Shown here in pieces: positions 49,345 through 60,299 of a stretch of DNA of 64,000 nt. The notes under the pieces were generated by a model that saw only the letters and a program-made list of their open reading frames with translations, ran no database searches and was not told the origin of the DNA. This DNA is from Anadara kagoshimensis (lineage: Eukaryota > Mollusca > Bivalvia > Arcoida > Arcidae). Each line of letters opens with the position of its first letter. The first letter of the stretch is position 1. The stretch is taken from the NCBI GenBank assembly GCA_021292105.1, contig CM037871.1, positions 40,975,337 to 41,039,336 on the forward strand, in the 5' to 3' direction. A program made the translations under genes and the position numbers.

Positions 49345-49505
49345 TAATGGTGTTTATCGTCCCACTCAAGAATATTTAACTTATATCGAGACGTCGCCAG
49401 CTAGAAGCGAAGGTGCAGAAATATGCCTGTGAGTTGCGATGATGGCATTATACAGCAAGTTTTTTTTATCGTGTCAAGCCCACCGTGACACGGGATCTCG
49501 TTTAG
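49345..49505 (-). mobile_element. SINE 3' half
   Basis: On the minus strand CACGGTGGGCTTGACACGAT, CGACGTCTCGATATAAGT and the tail TTGAGTGGGACGATAAACACC. The head is absent. Confidence 0.8.
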
Positions 49506-49749
49506 TTAAGTTTAAGATCGATCATCTCATAAATTATTACATATAATGAAATGAAAATGACGAAAATTAAAGTTGATAATTCTAACCAAATATGGAATAC
49601 TTTTTATCTAACATTAGACTAGTTTTTCTATCTAATTTGACGAAATACAAGTTTTATCGAACACGTATGATACAGAATCTTTTATCACATATCTATTTAA
49701 TCTTACTATAGCAATACACTGTTTTTTCCAGCTATGTGATATGGAAGTC

Positions 49750-49930
49750 TGTATCACACGCGTGTGTGATACAACATTCCGTACACCATAGTAGCCGGAA
49801 CTCCTTTTAGGGGAATTCCCTTTCCGACAACAATAATATGACGTCATTATGTGATGCGTAATGACAAAAATAATATGACGTCATTTTGTGTTACATACGT
49901 CATGGTAAGTTCGGAGAATTACTCGAGTTG
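49750..49930. promoter_or_regulatory. kappaB and double CRE motif cluster
   Basis: GGGGAATTCCC (49810-49820) is a textbook Rel/NF-kappaB palindrome. TGACGTCA, the CREB/ATF palindrome, occurs at 49839-49846 and 49876-49883, with a further TACGTCAT near 49906. An interrupted palindrome, GTATCACAC-GCGT-GTGTGATAC, lies at 49753-49774. These motifs can arise by chance. The density in 180 bp is what stands out. No gene start was recognised next to it. Confidence 0.35.
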
Positions 49931-50180
49931 GGAGAATCGCGGACGATAATAAATAATTTTGTAAAATCAATGTTGGTTTTTTAATTTTTTCAGTGTTTAC
50001 GATGGTATTAGTAAAATGTTAACCAATGATGCGTAAACGAAGAGTTATTGTTGTTTTTAATTACTTCTTTAGCAGTTTTTCCAGGCAGGTATCAGATTTT
50101 TCGAATCAGATCAAAATCAATATGAAATACTGAGTTAATTGTGAACTCTTGAAGATTAAGCCAAAGAAAGCTTTTCATTT

Positions 50181-50386
50181 AGTTTGGTAGGGTATGTGAT
50201 AAATACAAAACCACACATAAGTGGTTTTCTGACGTAGCTTGATCGCACTCGTTTATTGTGCGAACGCATACATTACACTCGTGCGCAGAGCGCACTCGTG
50301 TATGTATCCGTCCGCACAATAAACTCGTGCGATCAGCTACGTCAGAAAACCACATATGAGTGGTTTTGCGTATGTATCACCAAACT
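50181..50386. mobile_element. 200-bp palindrome (foldback element)
   Basis: The ends AGTTTGGT and ACCAAACT enclose arms with AAAACCACACATAAGTGGTT, TTCTGACGTAGC and TTTATTGTGCG, each mirrored to the right. The centre is GTGCGCAGAGCGCAC near 50287. The arms themselves contain small hairpins (CCACACATAAGTGG), so folding would be multi-branched. Confidence 0.85.
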
Positions 50387-51001
50387 GTGGTACAACATTG
50401 GCGGTAAAGCGCACGTGCACTTTCTCATTGTTACGTCATCAGGGAGTCTTGGATTTGTCGGTCAAAACATAGTTCAGTGGTTTTTTGTGGTAAAATGTAA
50501 TTTTTTCACATAAAGTATTGTTTTTTTTTTATTATTTTAAATAACCTAATTGGAAATGTTAGATAACAGTGTGTATGTACAACACTCAGTATCAGGTCGA
50601 GTCCTTTTTTCGTAGCCGTATCACTACGAGTCGCGCTTGCGGGGTGTTCTCGGTCCAGTGAGGATAATTTCACATACATCTGATCTTGTAGGACACTTGC
50701 CTAGTGTATGAGAGATCATGATTTCAATCCCTTGTTTAACCATGGTTTTTCCCTTTCCCGATATTATATATTTTAGGCGAGTTTGCCAACCTTCTGAACT
50801 GACTGACCTATGTCATTCGACTGATGCTGACCGAAGTCGTCGGTCCGGAGCTTCAACCTAGTGTTATTTCTGTTGCATGTGCCACAATGAAAAAAGGAAT
50901 ATGTAGCGGTCATGATAGCCAAGTTAGTAAAAATGTATAAAGCGATTTGACAATGTATCACTATATCATAAATTAATACAAAAGTATATTAAAAATATCA
51001 C
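50387..51001. other. no clear feature
   Basis: A worn tRNA-like stretch may lie at 50650-50720 (CTAGTGTATGAGAGATCATG; TTTCAATCCC). Otherwise unrecognised. Confidence 0.35.
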
Positions 51002-51263
51002 TGGGACGTTAAACACTATTACTCTACTCAATAAGTATGTCGGAGGTCGTGGATGCGAACCCCGAACGGGTCTGACCAAAGCTTTAAAATAGGTATAGTT
51101 ACTGTTCTTTGACCAAGCACTCGGCATTTAAAATGAAAGTTCGGAAGAGACCTTAAAACCTATTCCCCCATGTCACGGAAGGTGTGGGATGTAAAACAAC
51201 CATCCCTTAGCATTGCCTTGAACGCATTGCAAAGGTAACGGAAACGATTTCTGACACTTCACC
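51002..51263 (+). mobile_element. SINE, left part, split by a mariner insertion
   Basis: 51002-51031 is a tail of one SINE (TGGGACGTTAAACACTATTA). At once follows a head-deleted variant copy (GGAGGTCGTGGATGCGAACC, CACTCGGCATTTAAAATGAA, GCATTGCAAAGGTAACG). It breaks off at CACTTCACC just before the mariner and resumes at 52508 with TATAGCTGGGACGTCTCGAT to about 52540. Confidence 0.8.
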
Positions 51264-51265
51264 TA

Positions 51266-52507
51266 CGAGGGGATGTCAGAAAGTTCATAGAACAGCGTAT
51301 TCAGCAAAGCGTAACACACATTTTCTTTACTTATTTAGACAACACAACTTTCCGCTATTTTAAACATATCAAGTTTATTTGTCACAACATATTTGTGTAA
51401 TTTTCAAAAGCATTCAAAGTTGGTGACCATCATGCAATGATGGAAAATCAAAATGTTGAGTTTAGGGCAGTAATAAAGTTCCTTACAGTAGAATGAAACT
51501 CACCGCCGAAAGGCCTAGGTGTACGGTGACAGTGGTCCTGCCTATTCCACAGTAGCAATTTAAACGTGGGCGCACCTCATGCTCATTGAAGGATGACCCA
51601 CGGTCAGGTCACAAAAGAAATTGTCACCTCTGTGGAGACCCTCATCATGAATGATCGTCGAATTAGGATTGATGACATAGCTAGGGAGTGTGACATTTCA
51701 CATGGAAGTGTATACACGGTTATCCACGAGCATCTTGGGATGTCAAAAGTATCCGCAAAATGGGTCCCCAGAAACCTTAATGTGCAGGATCGCTTCCAAA
51801 GACTCCAGTCAAGTCGGGAGCTTCTTGGCATTTATAATGATAACCCGGGGAGCTTCCATTTACGTTTAGTAACTGGTGATGAAACATGGATTCATCATTG
51901 GGACCCAGAAACCAAAAAAGAGTCCATGCAATGGAAGCACCCTGGCTCACTCCCACCAAAGAAATCCAAAACCCAACCATCAGCTGGCAAAGTCATGGCC
52001 ACTGTGTTTTGGGATTCTAAGGGTGTTCTTTTAATCAATTATAAACCTGCTGGAATCTCTATCACTGGGGCTTACTATGCTGATCTAATGAAGCAGCTGA
52101 AAGCTGCTATTAAATTAAAAAGAATGGGAAAGTTGAGCCGAGGAGTATTGCTTCTTCACGACAATACTCCTGTGAACAAGTCAAGAACTGCACAAGCAGC
52201 AAGTTCGAACAACTTAATTACCCACCCTACAGTCCCGATTTGGCACCCAGTGATTATTTCCTATTTAGAAATTTGAAACCCATTTACGGGGAATCGGTTT
52301 TCCTGATGATGATGGACTTAAGTTGTTACAAGGCTGCCACAGAGGCATGGTTTCAGGACCAAACCGAAGACTTCTTTTTCAAAGGTATAGACAGTTTGAA
52401 AGAAAAGTGCATTGGGGTAAATGAGGACTATATTGAAAAATAATTGTAAAATGTATGGTTTGTACGGCAATATATACCCCATTCTATGAATTTTTTACCT
52501 CCCCTCG
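51266..52507 (+). mobile_element. mariner element inserted in the SINE
   Basis: Terminal inverted repeats CGAGGGGATGTCAGAAAGTT (left) and the inverse of TTTTTTACCTCCCCTCG (right) extend about 27 bp with a few mismatches. TA lies at 51264-51265 and 52508-52509. The length of 1.24 kb is normal for mariner. Confidence 0.88.
51437..52443 (+). pseudogene. dead mariner transposase (DD34D type)
   Basis: The enzyme cuts and pastes the element at TA sites. The likely start, MMENQNVEFRAVIKFL (51437), is stopped after 19 codons, and the N-terminal helix-turn-helix region is damaged by stops and frame changes up to about 51590. The frame from 51593 then carries the linker motif WVPRNL, GDETWIHHWDP (first D, codon 96 of this frame) and LLLHDNTPVN (second D, codon 190). 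About 13 nt are missing after TAQAA, so the third motif, YSPDLAPSDYFLF, continues in another frame (52208-52443), ending with GIDSLKEKCI. The shortfall would also shorten the 34-residue D-D spacing. It is certainly inactive. Confidence 0.9.
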
Positions 52508-52540
52508 TATAGCTGGGACGTCTCGATATGAGTGAAATAT
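52508..52540 (+). mobile_element. SINE, right part
   Basis: TATAGCTGGGACGTCTCGAT and ATGAGTGAAATAT continue the copy that breaks at 51263. Confidence 0.8.
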
Positions 52541-52740
52541 GAAATTTTGATTTAACTTTACAATATTGATGTAATCACACCATTCTCACGATGTCTTATT
52601 ATGTACATGTACCTTAGTACACTGTTTCAATCAATGTGTAAGCGCCCGTAATATTGCGGGTATCCGATTTGTCACTAAATTTAATAAATTTACTATACGC
52701 TTTCTGCATATTTTCAGTAACATATTTCAGTTTTGATGCA

Positions 52741-52797
52741 AATACATGTCTTCTATAAATCATTATAAATCAATGCACATAGATAGCTTTAAAATAA
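52741..52797. repeat. left part of a split 164-bp unit
   Basis: CTATAAATCATTATAAATCA and AGATAGCTTTAAAATAA match the intact units at 55976 and 56727. The rest of the unit (ATAACCAGACAACCC and on) appears at 55890, after the inserted element. Confidence 0.85.
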
Positions 52798-54173
52798 ACG
52801 AGTACTAATGTAATGATGGATGCATCATTACAAATAAGGCGCCCAAACGAATAAAAATCAAACCCTGTATTCAAAACACATATTAGAACTTGTACTTTTG
52901 TTGCTTTTTTCCATTTCCATGGCAACGGCTGAAAAGTTTAAACCTTTAAATAAGTTCTACACACAATAGAAAAACTGTTGAGAAATTTTAAACTTGTAAT
53001 ATTTTTTCATTTTAAGATTTAATTTTATATAGAGAAGTAGTACATGAATCCAATTGGTTGAAATTCAAACAATAGGCAAAGTTTATTGACAACACCTATA
53101 CCCAATAACACAAACCATTGTTTTGATGAGCTAATGATGTGTTGATTTTAAATTTATCCAGGCATTTACCCATATAATGTCATACTGATAACTAAATGCA
53201 GCTACTCTATCGAATTGAATAATAAATCATGCCACAGGGACAAATGACCATTAGTGTTGCTTATAAAAAGATTTAGCTTAAAAGCTTCTAGACATGGATC
53301 AGTGATTACTTAAGTATCCTTGACAATGAAAATTCATGCTTATTGTTTTAATTCTTAAACAAAATGATAGCAACCAGCCCATGAAGAAAACTGTAGTTTG
53401 AGGGTGGGGATCTCAAAGTTAGTACCTAGACCTACCTGTCCCCAACCTCCTATTGGAATGTCCATATGGGTTTACTTTAGTATCAATCTATTCAACTTTT
53501 CATAAAGAATAAGAAAATATATATGTTAAGGGTGGGGATCTCAACTGATCAAAAGTTAGTACCCAGCCCCGCCTGTCCCTGTCCTCTTCTGGAAAAGGCC
53601 ATGGGCATTTCTTCAGTATCACTCTATTCAACTTTTAAAACAGAACCGAAAAATATATAGTTTCAGGGTGGGATATCAACCATTTAAAAGTTAGAACCAA
53701 GCCCCGCCCGTCCCCACCCTCCATCAGGAATGACCCCATGGGATTTTCTTTAGCATCACTCTATTCAACTTTTTATGTAGAACCAGAAAATATATAGTTT
53801 ATGGGTGGGGATCTCGACTGTTTAAAAGTTAGCACACTGCCCCGCCCATCCCCACCCCTCCCTGATACCACAGGGAAAATCTACTGATATAGACTTGTGC
53901 ATCTTGAGATACTGATCATGAATATATATGGTTTTATAGTACAAAATAAAGTATAGATGGCAAAATTGATCATTATTGTTTTTAAGACCCCGCCCTCCTG
54001 CCCCTCCCCTAATGACCCCATGGGCATTTTACCTCGGTCTCCAGGGAAGGAGATGGGGATCAACCTTCATGTGAAGTTTGGTTAAGATTGGACCAACGGT
54101 CTTTGAGAAATTGGTTGGACAAGTTCATGGCCGGAAGAAGAAGAAGAGGAAGAATAATAACAATAATAATAAC
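52798..54173. mobile_element. GGCGCC element, copy 1
   Basis: The left end AAGGCGCCCAAACGAA (52836) is preceded by 38 bp holding the palindrome GTAATGATGGATGCATCATT. The body includes four diverged units of about 130 bp (AGGGTGGGGATCTCAA; AGTATCACTCTATTCAACTT) starting at 53401, 53529, 53665 and 53801. It ends in GGCCGGAAGAAGAAGAAG and an AAT tract, and lacks the right inverted end. No coding sequence was found. Confidence 0.8.
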
Positions 54174-55747
54174 GAGTATTAATGTAATGATGGATGCATC
54201 ATTACAAATAAGGCGCCCAAACGAATAAAAATCAAACCCTCTACTTAGAACTCATATAAGGAGGACTTGTACTTTTGCCGCTTTTTTCCATGTCCATGGC
54301 AACGGCTGCCATTTTGAAAATTTTAAACCTTTAATTACAATCTACATCATTAAAAAAACTGCAGGGAAACCAAATTACTTTTTGCCATTTTTAAAAGGAC
54401 AACAAAAATATGATCACTTTGCATAATTACAAAATATATCATTTTTTCATTTACATGGTATTACATTATTGTAAACATGTACTTAGTGAACTTTTTTTTA
54501 TCAAATACCAGGTTTCCAAACTTAAAAATCCCTAATCAAATAGTAACACTTATTTTAATCCCAACATGGATTATTAGAAATTTTAAACTTGTATAATTCT
54601 TTTCATTTTAAGATTGTATATATAGAAGTAGTACATGAATCCAATTGGTTGAAATTCAAACAATAGGCAAAGTTGATTGACATCGCCTATGCCCAATATC
54701 ACAAACCATTGTTTTGATGAGCTAATGATGTGTTGATTTTAAATTAATCCAAGCATTTACCCATATAATGTCATATTGATAACTAAATGCAGCTACTCTA
54801 TCAAATTGAATCATAAATCATGCCCCAGGGATAACTGACCATTGGTGCTGCTTATAAAAACAGATTTAGCTTGAGAACTTTTAGACATGGATCAGTAATT
54901 ACTTAAGTATCCTTGACAATGAAAATTCATGCTTATGGTTTTAATTCTTAAACAAAATGATAGCAACCATCCCACGAAAACTATAGTTTGAGGGTGGGGA
55001 TCTCAAAGTTAGTACCTAGACCTACCTGTCCCCACCCTCCTATTGAATGACCATATGGGCTTACTTAAGTATCAATCTATTCAACTTTTCATAAAGAATA
55101 AGAGAATATATATGTTAGGGGTGGGGATCTCCACTGATCAAAAGTTAGTACCCAGCCCCGCCTGTCCCCGTCCTCCTCTGAAAACGCCATGGGCATTTCT
55201 TCAGTATCACTCTATTCAACTTTTAAAACAGAACTGGAAAATATATAGTTTCAGGATGGGGATAACAACCATTTAAAAGTTAGTACCAAGCCCCGCCCAT
55301 CCCCACCCTCCATCAGGAATGACCCCATAGGACTTTCTTTAGTATCACTCAATTCAACTTTTCATGCAGAACCAGAAAATATATAGTTTATGGGTGGGGA
55401 TCTTAACCGTTTAAAAGTTAGCACACTGCCCCGCCCATCCCACCCTCCCTGATACCCCCGGGAAAATCTTGTGATACAGACTTGTACATCTTGAGACACT
55501 GATCATGAATATATATGGTTTTATAGTACAAAATATAGTATAAATAGCAAAATTGAGCATTATTCTTTTTAAGTCTCCGCCCTCCTGCCCCTCCCCTAAT
55601 GACCCCATGGGCATTTTACCTCGGCCTCTGGGGAAGGAGATGGGGATCAACCTTCCTGTGAAGTTTGGTTAAGATTGGACCAACGGTCTTCGAGAAATTG
55701 GTTGGACAAGTTCATGGCCGGAAGAAGAGAAGAGGAAGAATAATAAA

Positions 55748-55779
<32 letters not shown>

Positions 55780-55889
55780 GAAACGGTGCAAAAACAATAA
55801 GTCGCCAAACTTCGTTTGGGCGCCTTAATAATAATAATAAGAAACGGTGCAAAAACAATAAGTCGCCAAACTTTGTTTGGGCGCCTTAA
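54174..55889. mobile_element. GGCGCC element, copy 2
   Basis: A direct duplicate of copy 1 with 230 bp more (about 54345-54575). It carries the same internal repeat (units at 54991, 55117, 55253, 55390) and ends in a longer AAT tract (55740-55780) and the right end TTCGTTTGGGCGCCTT, itself doubled (55811, 55872) with GAAACGGTGCAAAAACAATA before each. A non-autonomous DNA element common in marine invertebrates is the likeliest identity. Confidence 0.8.
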
Positions 55890-56915
55890 TAACCAGACAA
55901 CCCTTGAAAGATTTTTAAGAAATTAGTTGAGTAGTTTCAAAAGGCAAAAAAGTATCTGCCTCGCATATGACAAATAATGATAATTTTAATGAATACAAAT
56001 GTATATTCTATAAATCATTATAAATCAATGCACTATAGATAGCTTTAAAATAAATAACCAGACAACCCTTGAAAGATTTTTAAGAAATTAGTTGAGTAGT
56101 TTCAAAAGGCAAAAAAGTTTCTGCCTCGCATATGACAAATAATGCATATGGCACAATGGTGATCAATTTATTCATGAGCTAACAATCACGTGACCGTAAT
56201 TCATTAATATTCATGAGCAAAGTTTTGAACGCGCCGCCATTCAAACGTGGTGCCGGTCACGCAAATTATCCATTTTTTAACTTACCCAGGCCGAAAATTG
56301 TCAAGTCTTTACAGGAGAAGGACATTATATTCTAGCGGAAGAATTTCCGTAGTCACCGGCGTCATCAGCAAATCGAGTAAGATCTTTAGTTTTAGAATTG
56401 AAATTGTGCTTCGAATTTGCAGAAAATGTAGATTTTGAATTAAATTAACATGTGTTATAATAAGAACTCAATTATAACACGCTTCGGATTTTTAATTTGA
56501 AAGGGTCGGTTTTTTAATTAAGTAAATTTATGTTGTTACAACCCAAACAATGCCAGGCGGTGTGCAGTCAAAGCATGTATCAGCAAATTTTATCCTACTT
56601 GTGAGAAAACTTGTACAGGATCAATTTATCATCATTGGTCTATATAAAGTCATTTATATTTCAACCATATCATGAATCCAATATGGCCGCTATGCAAATT
56701 AACAAACTGACCATGATTTTGCCATATGGATAATTTTAATGAATCCAAATGTATATTCTATAAATCATTATAAATCAATGCACATAGATAGCTTTAAAAT
56801 AAATAACCAGACAACCCTTGAAAGATTTTTAAGAAATTAGTTGAGTAGTTTCAAAAGGCAAAAAAATGCCTCGCATATGACATATAATGATAATTTTAAT
56901 GAATCCAAATGTATA
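55890..56915. repeat. 164-bp tandem units, interrupted
   Basis: Right part of the split unit (55890-55975), an intact unit (55976-56140), then about 580 bp of other DNA, a second intact unit (56727-56890) and the start of a third. Each reads GATAATTTTAATGAATNCAA ... AACCAGACAACCCTTGAAAG ... TGCCTCGCATATGACAAATA. Confidence 0.85.
56145..56728. other. 580-bp insert between 164-bp units
   Basis: Its ends are roughly inverted (CATATGGCACAATGGT and ACCATGATTTTGCCATATG), so it may be another insertion. It is richer in GC than its surroundings and holds ATCACGTGACC, GCGCCGCCAT and a donor-like GAGTAAGA near 56374, so a promoter with first exon is an alternative reading. Confidence 0.4.
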
Positions 56916-58021
56916 TTTATTGAATTCAAAAGTCAAAATCATTCCATATTAGTTTTATTGCAATTAATTCCATTGGGTAATGAGCGATCACGTGGTACAA
57001 ACTACTGCCGTGTATGGACCGAGTGGACAATACACAGAGTTACGTCCCTTTAAGGCCAAGGTGTACAAATGGACGCTTACATTACGCACGGCGTGTACAA
57101 ATCTCTGCGCTCTGTGGGTATTACTCCAAGTCCTTACTTCAAGTAACTGTAATAATGTTTTATAAATAACTTACAGGGATTAAAATACATAATATATATC
57201 TATTAAAAGAATAAATGAAAATACACAAAATAACAAAAGCATAATAAATACGGTGCACTGATAAATTCAACAACCAATGATTCAATAAAGAATTGCATTT
57301 GATACCTTCAATTGATAAAACCGTTTTTCCTCAAAATTGAATTAGTGATATCTGTTTTAATATCGTTTCGATTTTCAAAATTCTTTCAGTTTTGAAAATT
57401 TAGAATTTTCGTATTTTTTCATACACTATGACTTTTAAAATGTATTTACAATGACCTCATGAAAATTTATACCGAAAGAAGGGGTGTTATTTGAATGACG
57501 TACGGAATTTCCGAGTGACATATTTTCGACCCCCGTGGTTTTTTATTCACCTTCTCTTATTTGACCAAGTAAAATGTTTTGAAATATTACACAACACTCC
57601 TAGTTTACGACACGTTGACGTTAAAGTTCGCCGATCCTTTTACAATATCGTCAGAAATCATGACGTTATTGCTATTTTTGGTTATATTTTTGCATCACAT
57701 TATGTATTTGAAGTTTTTCCGAAAAATCAAGCAAGGGGGCATACGTTTTTCTTTACATTTTCAAACTTGTCAAAAACTTGTAGGACAAACTGTTATTTTT
57801 CTACACTTTTCCCAATTTTCCAGACCCTGCGAAATTGCAATTTCCTATAAAGCCTATGTTAAAATTCCAAAATTTGTTAAATTGTTGACGCTCAAAAAAG
57901 TAAAAAGGGGAGCCCTATAATATTTTTTTTGCATTTTTCAGATGCGCGTTAAAAAGATTTACAAATATGATAAAATCAGAAAGTTGTAGCTATGATAGTG
58001 TCAATTTGTACCACTTAGCCT
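56916..58021. other. no supported gene
   Basis: Two overlapping frames at 57491-57920 (119 and 113 codons) have no motif and reflect T-rich sequence. CACTACATTACGCACG-type GC patches occur near 56990-57110. Confidence 0.35.
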
Positions 58022-58024
58022 TTA

Positions 58025-59058
58025 GCCCCGGTCACACAGCACTCCACGTCTAAATCACGTTCAAAAAATTATGAAAATCTGGTGGACGTGGTCGTAAGTG
58101 ATAATTTTTGTTCAATTTTGGCTGAGGAGACATCAGCTGGAGCTTTACGACCGTCTCATGGTCGAGCTGCGCATCGAAGATCCAAGAGCCTTTCAGAACT
58201 TTATAAGGATGCCTCCTGCGATGTACGATGAGATTGTGCAGAGACTGACTCCAGACCTATATGATGAAGACCTACGCTAATAGTATAAGGACATGGCCAG
58301 GAATCAGAGGATATTTTACTATCGAGTGTCGCGGGTCAGACGGGTAGTTGAAAATTCCTTCGGGATCCTTGCCAACAGATGTCAAGTTCTGACTACCATG
58401 ATGCATGAAGTTGACACTGTCAGGCTGCTGGTCAAGGCGTGCGTACTCCTTCACAACCTGACGAGAACACGTTACTCGGTGATGCAGAACAGGCTGATCA
58501 TGTTAGTTAGGGAAGCTGGAGCACTAATTGCCCTGATATGTCAATGTTGATGTGATAATGATAATTGATATATGTACTGATGACATTACATATTGTATTA
58601 ATGTAATGAATTGAAATGTAAAAAGCGTTTGGCAGTTATTACTTTACTAAATTAAATCTTTTATATGCGCGGCAAGCCGCGATTACGACGACGCCGAGCC
58701 GCGGTTATCCGTGATTGGGCAGTGCTATGGCAGTGGAGTGCTCGTTTTACGTCCGCGCTTAACGCGTGATCGGCATTAATGCTACAGACGCGATGAGGCC
58801 GCAGTAACCCGTGGTAACTTGCCGCTTTTTTCCGCGTTGGAAAAGGTGCGAACCTATTTTTAGCCTTACATGTGGCTGGACGTGGTTAGCCGTGCTTAGG
58901 CAGTGCTTCAGCAGTGGAACAGCCGTCGACGGCCATACCCCGTACAAAGCACGACCAGGCCAAAATTGAACAAAAATTACTACTTACGACCACGTCCACC
59001 AGATTTTCATAACTTTTTGAACGTGATTTTTAGACGTCGGGTGCTGTGTGACCGGGGC
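58025..59058 (+). mobile_element. PIF/Harbinger element, internally deleted
   Basis: Inverted ends of about 100 bp (58025-58122 and 58959-59058) begin GCCCCGGTCACACAGCAC and include ATGAAAATCTGGTGGACGTG. TTA stands on both outer sides, the standard target duplication of this superfamily. Only the two ends of the transposase remain (58098-58550). The right interior, 58680-58900, is GC-richer and has no frame. Confidence 0.9.
58098..58550 (+). pseudogene. Harbinger transposase remnant (DDE_Tnp_4)
   Basis: The N-terminal piece (58098-58280) has the family entry motif RIEDPRAFQNFIRMPPAMYDE. A stop pair follows, and the C-terminal piece (58293-58550) has YRVSRVRRVVENSFGIL with the final catalytic Glu, and LVKACVLLHN. 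The middle, with the first two catalytic Asp residues, is deleted (a full protein is about 350-400 residues, and about 145 remain). It cannot be active. The partner MYB-like protein is absent. Confidence 0.85.
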
Positions 59059-59751
59059 TTAAACGCCTCTATGGTCATAATTGGAATTGGTTAAATGAAA
59101 TTAAAGCGTACAGGCACTATAGTGCTTAATTATCACAACGTTTCACATGTCATACTCTCACATATGAACTGTTTCATATTTCTATATATATGTTATAACT
59201 TATACGTGGTATATATATATAATATTTAATCTACAAATAAAAATGTTATCTATGAATAATCTGAAAATATAATGTTGGCAAATCTGTAAATAAAATTTGG
59301 AATATGCATCTCATCTGTCAATAAATATAAAAAAGGTTATCTTCAAATAAAATGAACTAAAAAGGGTACCCTAAAAAGTAACTTGTAGGAATAAATAATC
59401 CGAAACTAAACTGTATAGGTATTGGTAATCTGAAAATCATCTGAAATATATACATTATACATGTATGATGTATCATAAAATCATATGAAAATAAACTACA
59501 TATATTCTGTATTCTTGAAAATGAACAAAAAAAGAAATTAATTAAAACAGAATAATTTAATGTAGTACCAGTATAACATCATTCACCACACAAGAATGGT
59601 ACTGTGGGACTGTATGAACTGGCTATGATGTGTGCAGCAATGATCCATGATTTAAAGTTTGGCTAAAATTCAAATACAGTAAAAGATATTTACATAGATT
59701 CTTGCACAATAAAAGGGAATGGGTTATATTGTGATAAATTTCATAAAAAGC
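59059..59751. other. no recognisable feature
   Basis: AT-rich. On the minus strand this is the region downstream of the CXC-like frame. Confidence 0.4.
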
Positions 59752-60180
59752 TCAAATACATGTACATGTATCAACTTTAAAAATATGAAATGTTTGAACA
59801 GTAAATATAATACATGTAGTACAAGAACCTTTGTGATCCATTTCTGAATTTTCTGTGTTGTCAAGTATGTTTTCTGCTGGTACATCCATACTTGCTGTGG
59901 TTACTGTGGAGAGAAAACATTCAAAATAAGCATCAATGTTATAAAAACCTATGGTATTTGTAGCTGTGGAATCATCACCAACAGTAGCAGTAGTGATAGG
60001 TGAAGGATCTAGAATTGCATTAATTACAAGATTTTTGCAATTTGTGCATTTGCAACCTGGACCACAATATCTGCCAACATTATCTCCTGTGATACTGCTC
60101 TGTTTCTGAATAACTAAACTGAACTTTGGGATTTAAAATCTATCTCCAACCCTTGAAGTGGCAAAACAGTTCAAATTTCT
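59752..60180 (-). pseudogene. fragment with CXC/tesmin-like cysteine cluster
   Basis: A minus-strand frame stays open from 60132 to TGA 59752 (126 codons, no early ATG). It encodes VGRYCGPGCKCTNCKNL, whose C-x3-C-x-C-x2-C spacing and trailing N match the second half of CXC (tesmin/TSO1-type) DNA-binding domains. A Ser/Thr-rich stretch and an acidic ILDNTENSEMD follow. Upstream in the same frame a single TAA (60133-60135) separates it from RVGDRF, and an acceptor-like TTTTGTTTTTAG ends near 60179. A further possible exon piece (CAGAAGTTGACAGTTGTCAG, about 60365-60300) precedes it. This could be the last exon of a real gene, an old TE-borne CXC protein, or chance. The rest of the domain was not found. 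Confidence 0.4.
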
Positions 60181-60299
60181 AAAAACAAAAGAAAATAATT
60201 TACAGTTGAAAACATTTTATGTAATTTTCTATATCATGACTTCTCCTCTTCTGCAAACTTTCTGAAATTAAACAAACTACATGTATAATTATGCTCCTT

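Noticed and set aside
57491..57920. Overlapping 119- and 113-codon plus-strand frames
   Set aside because: F-rich composition from T-rich DNA, two frames open over the same bases, no domain.
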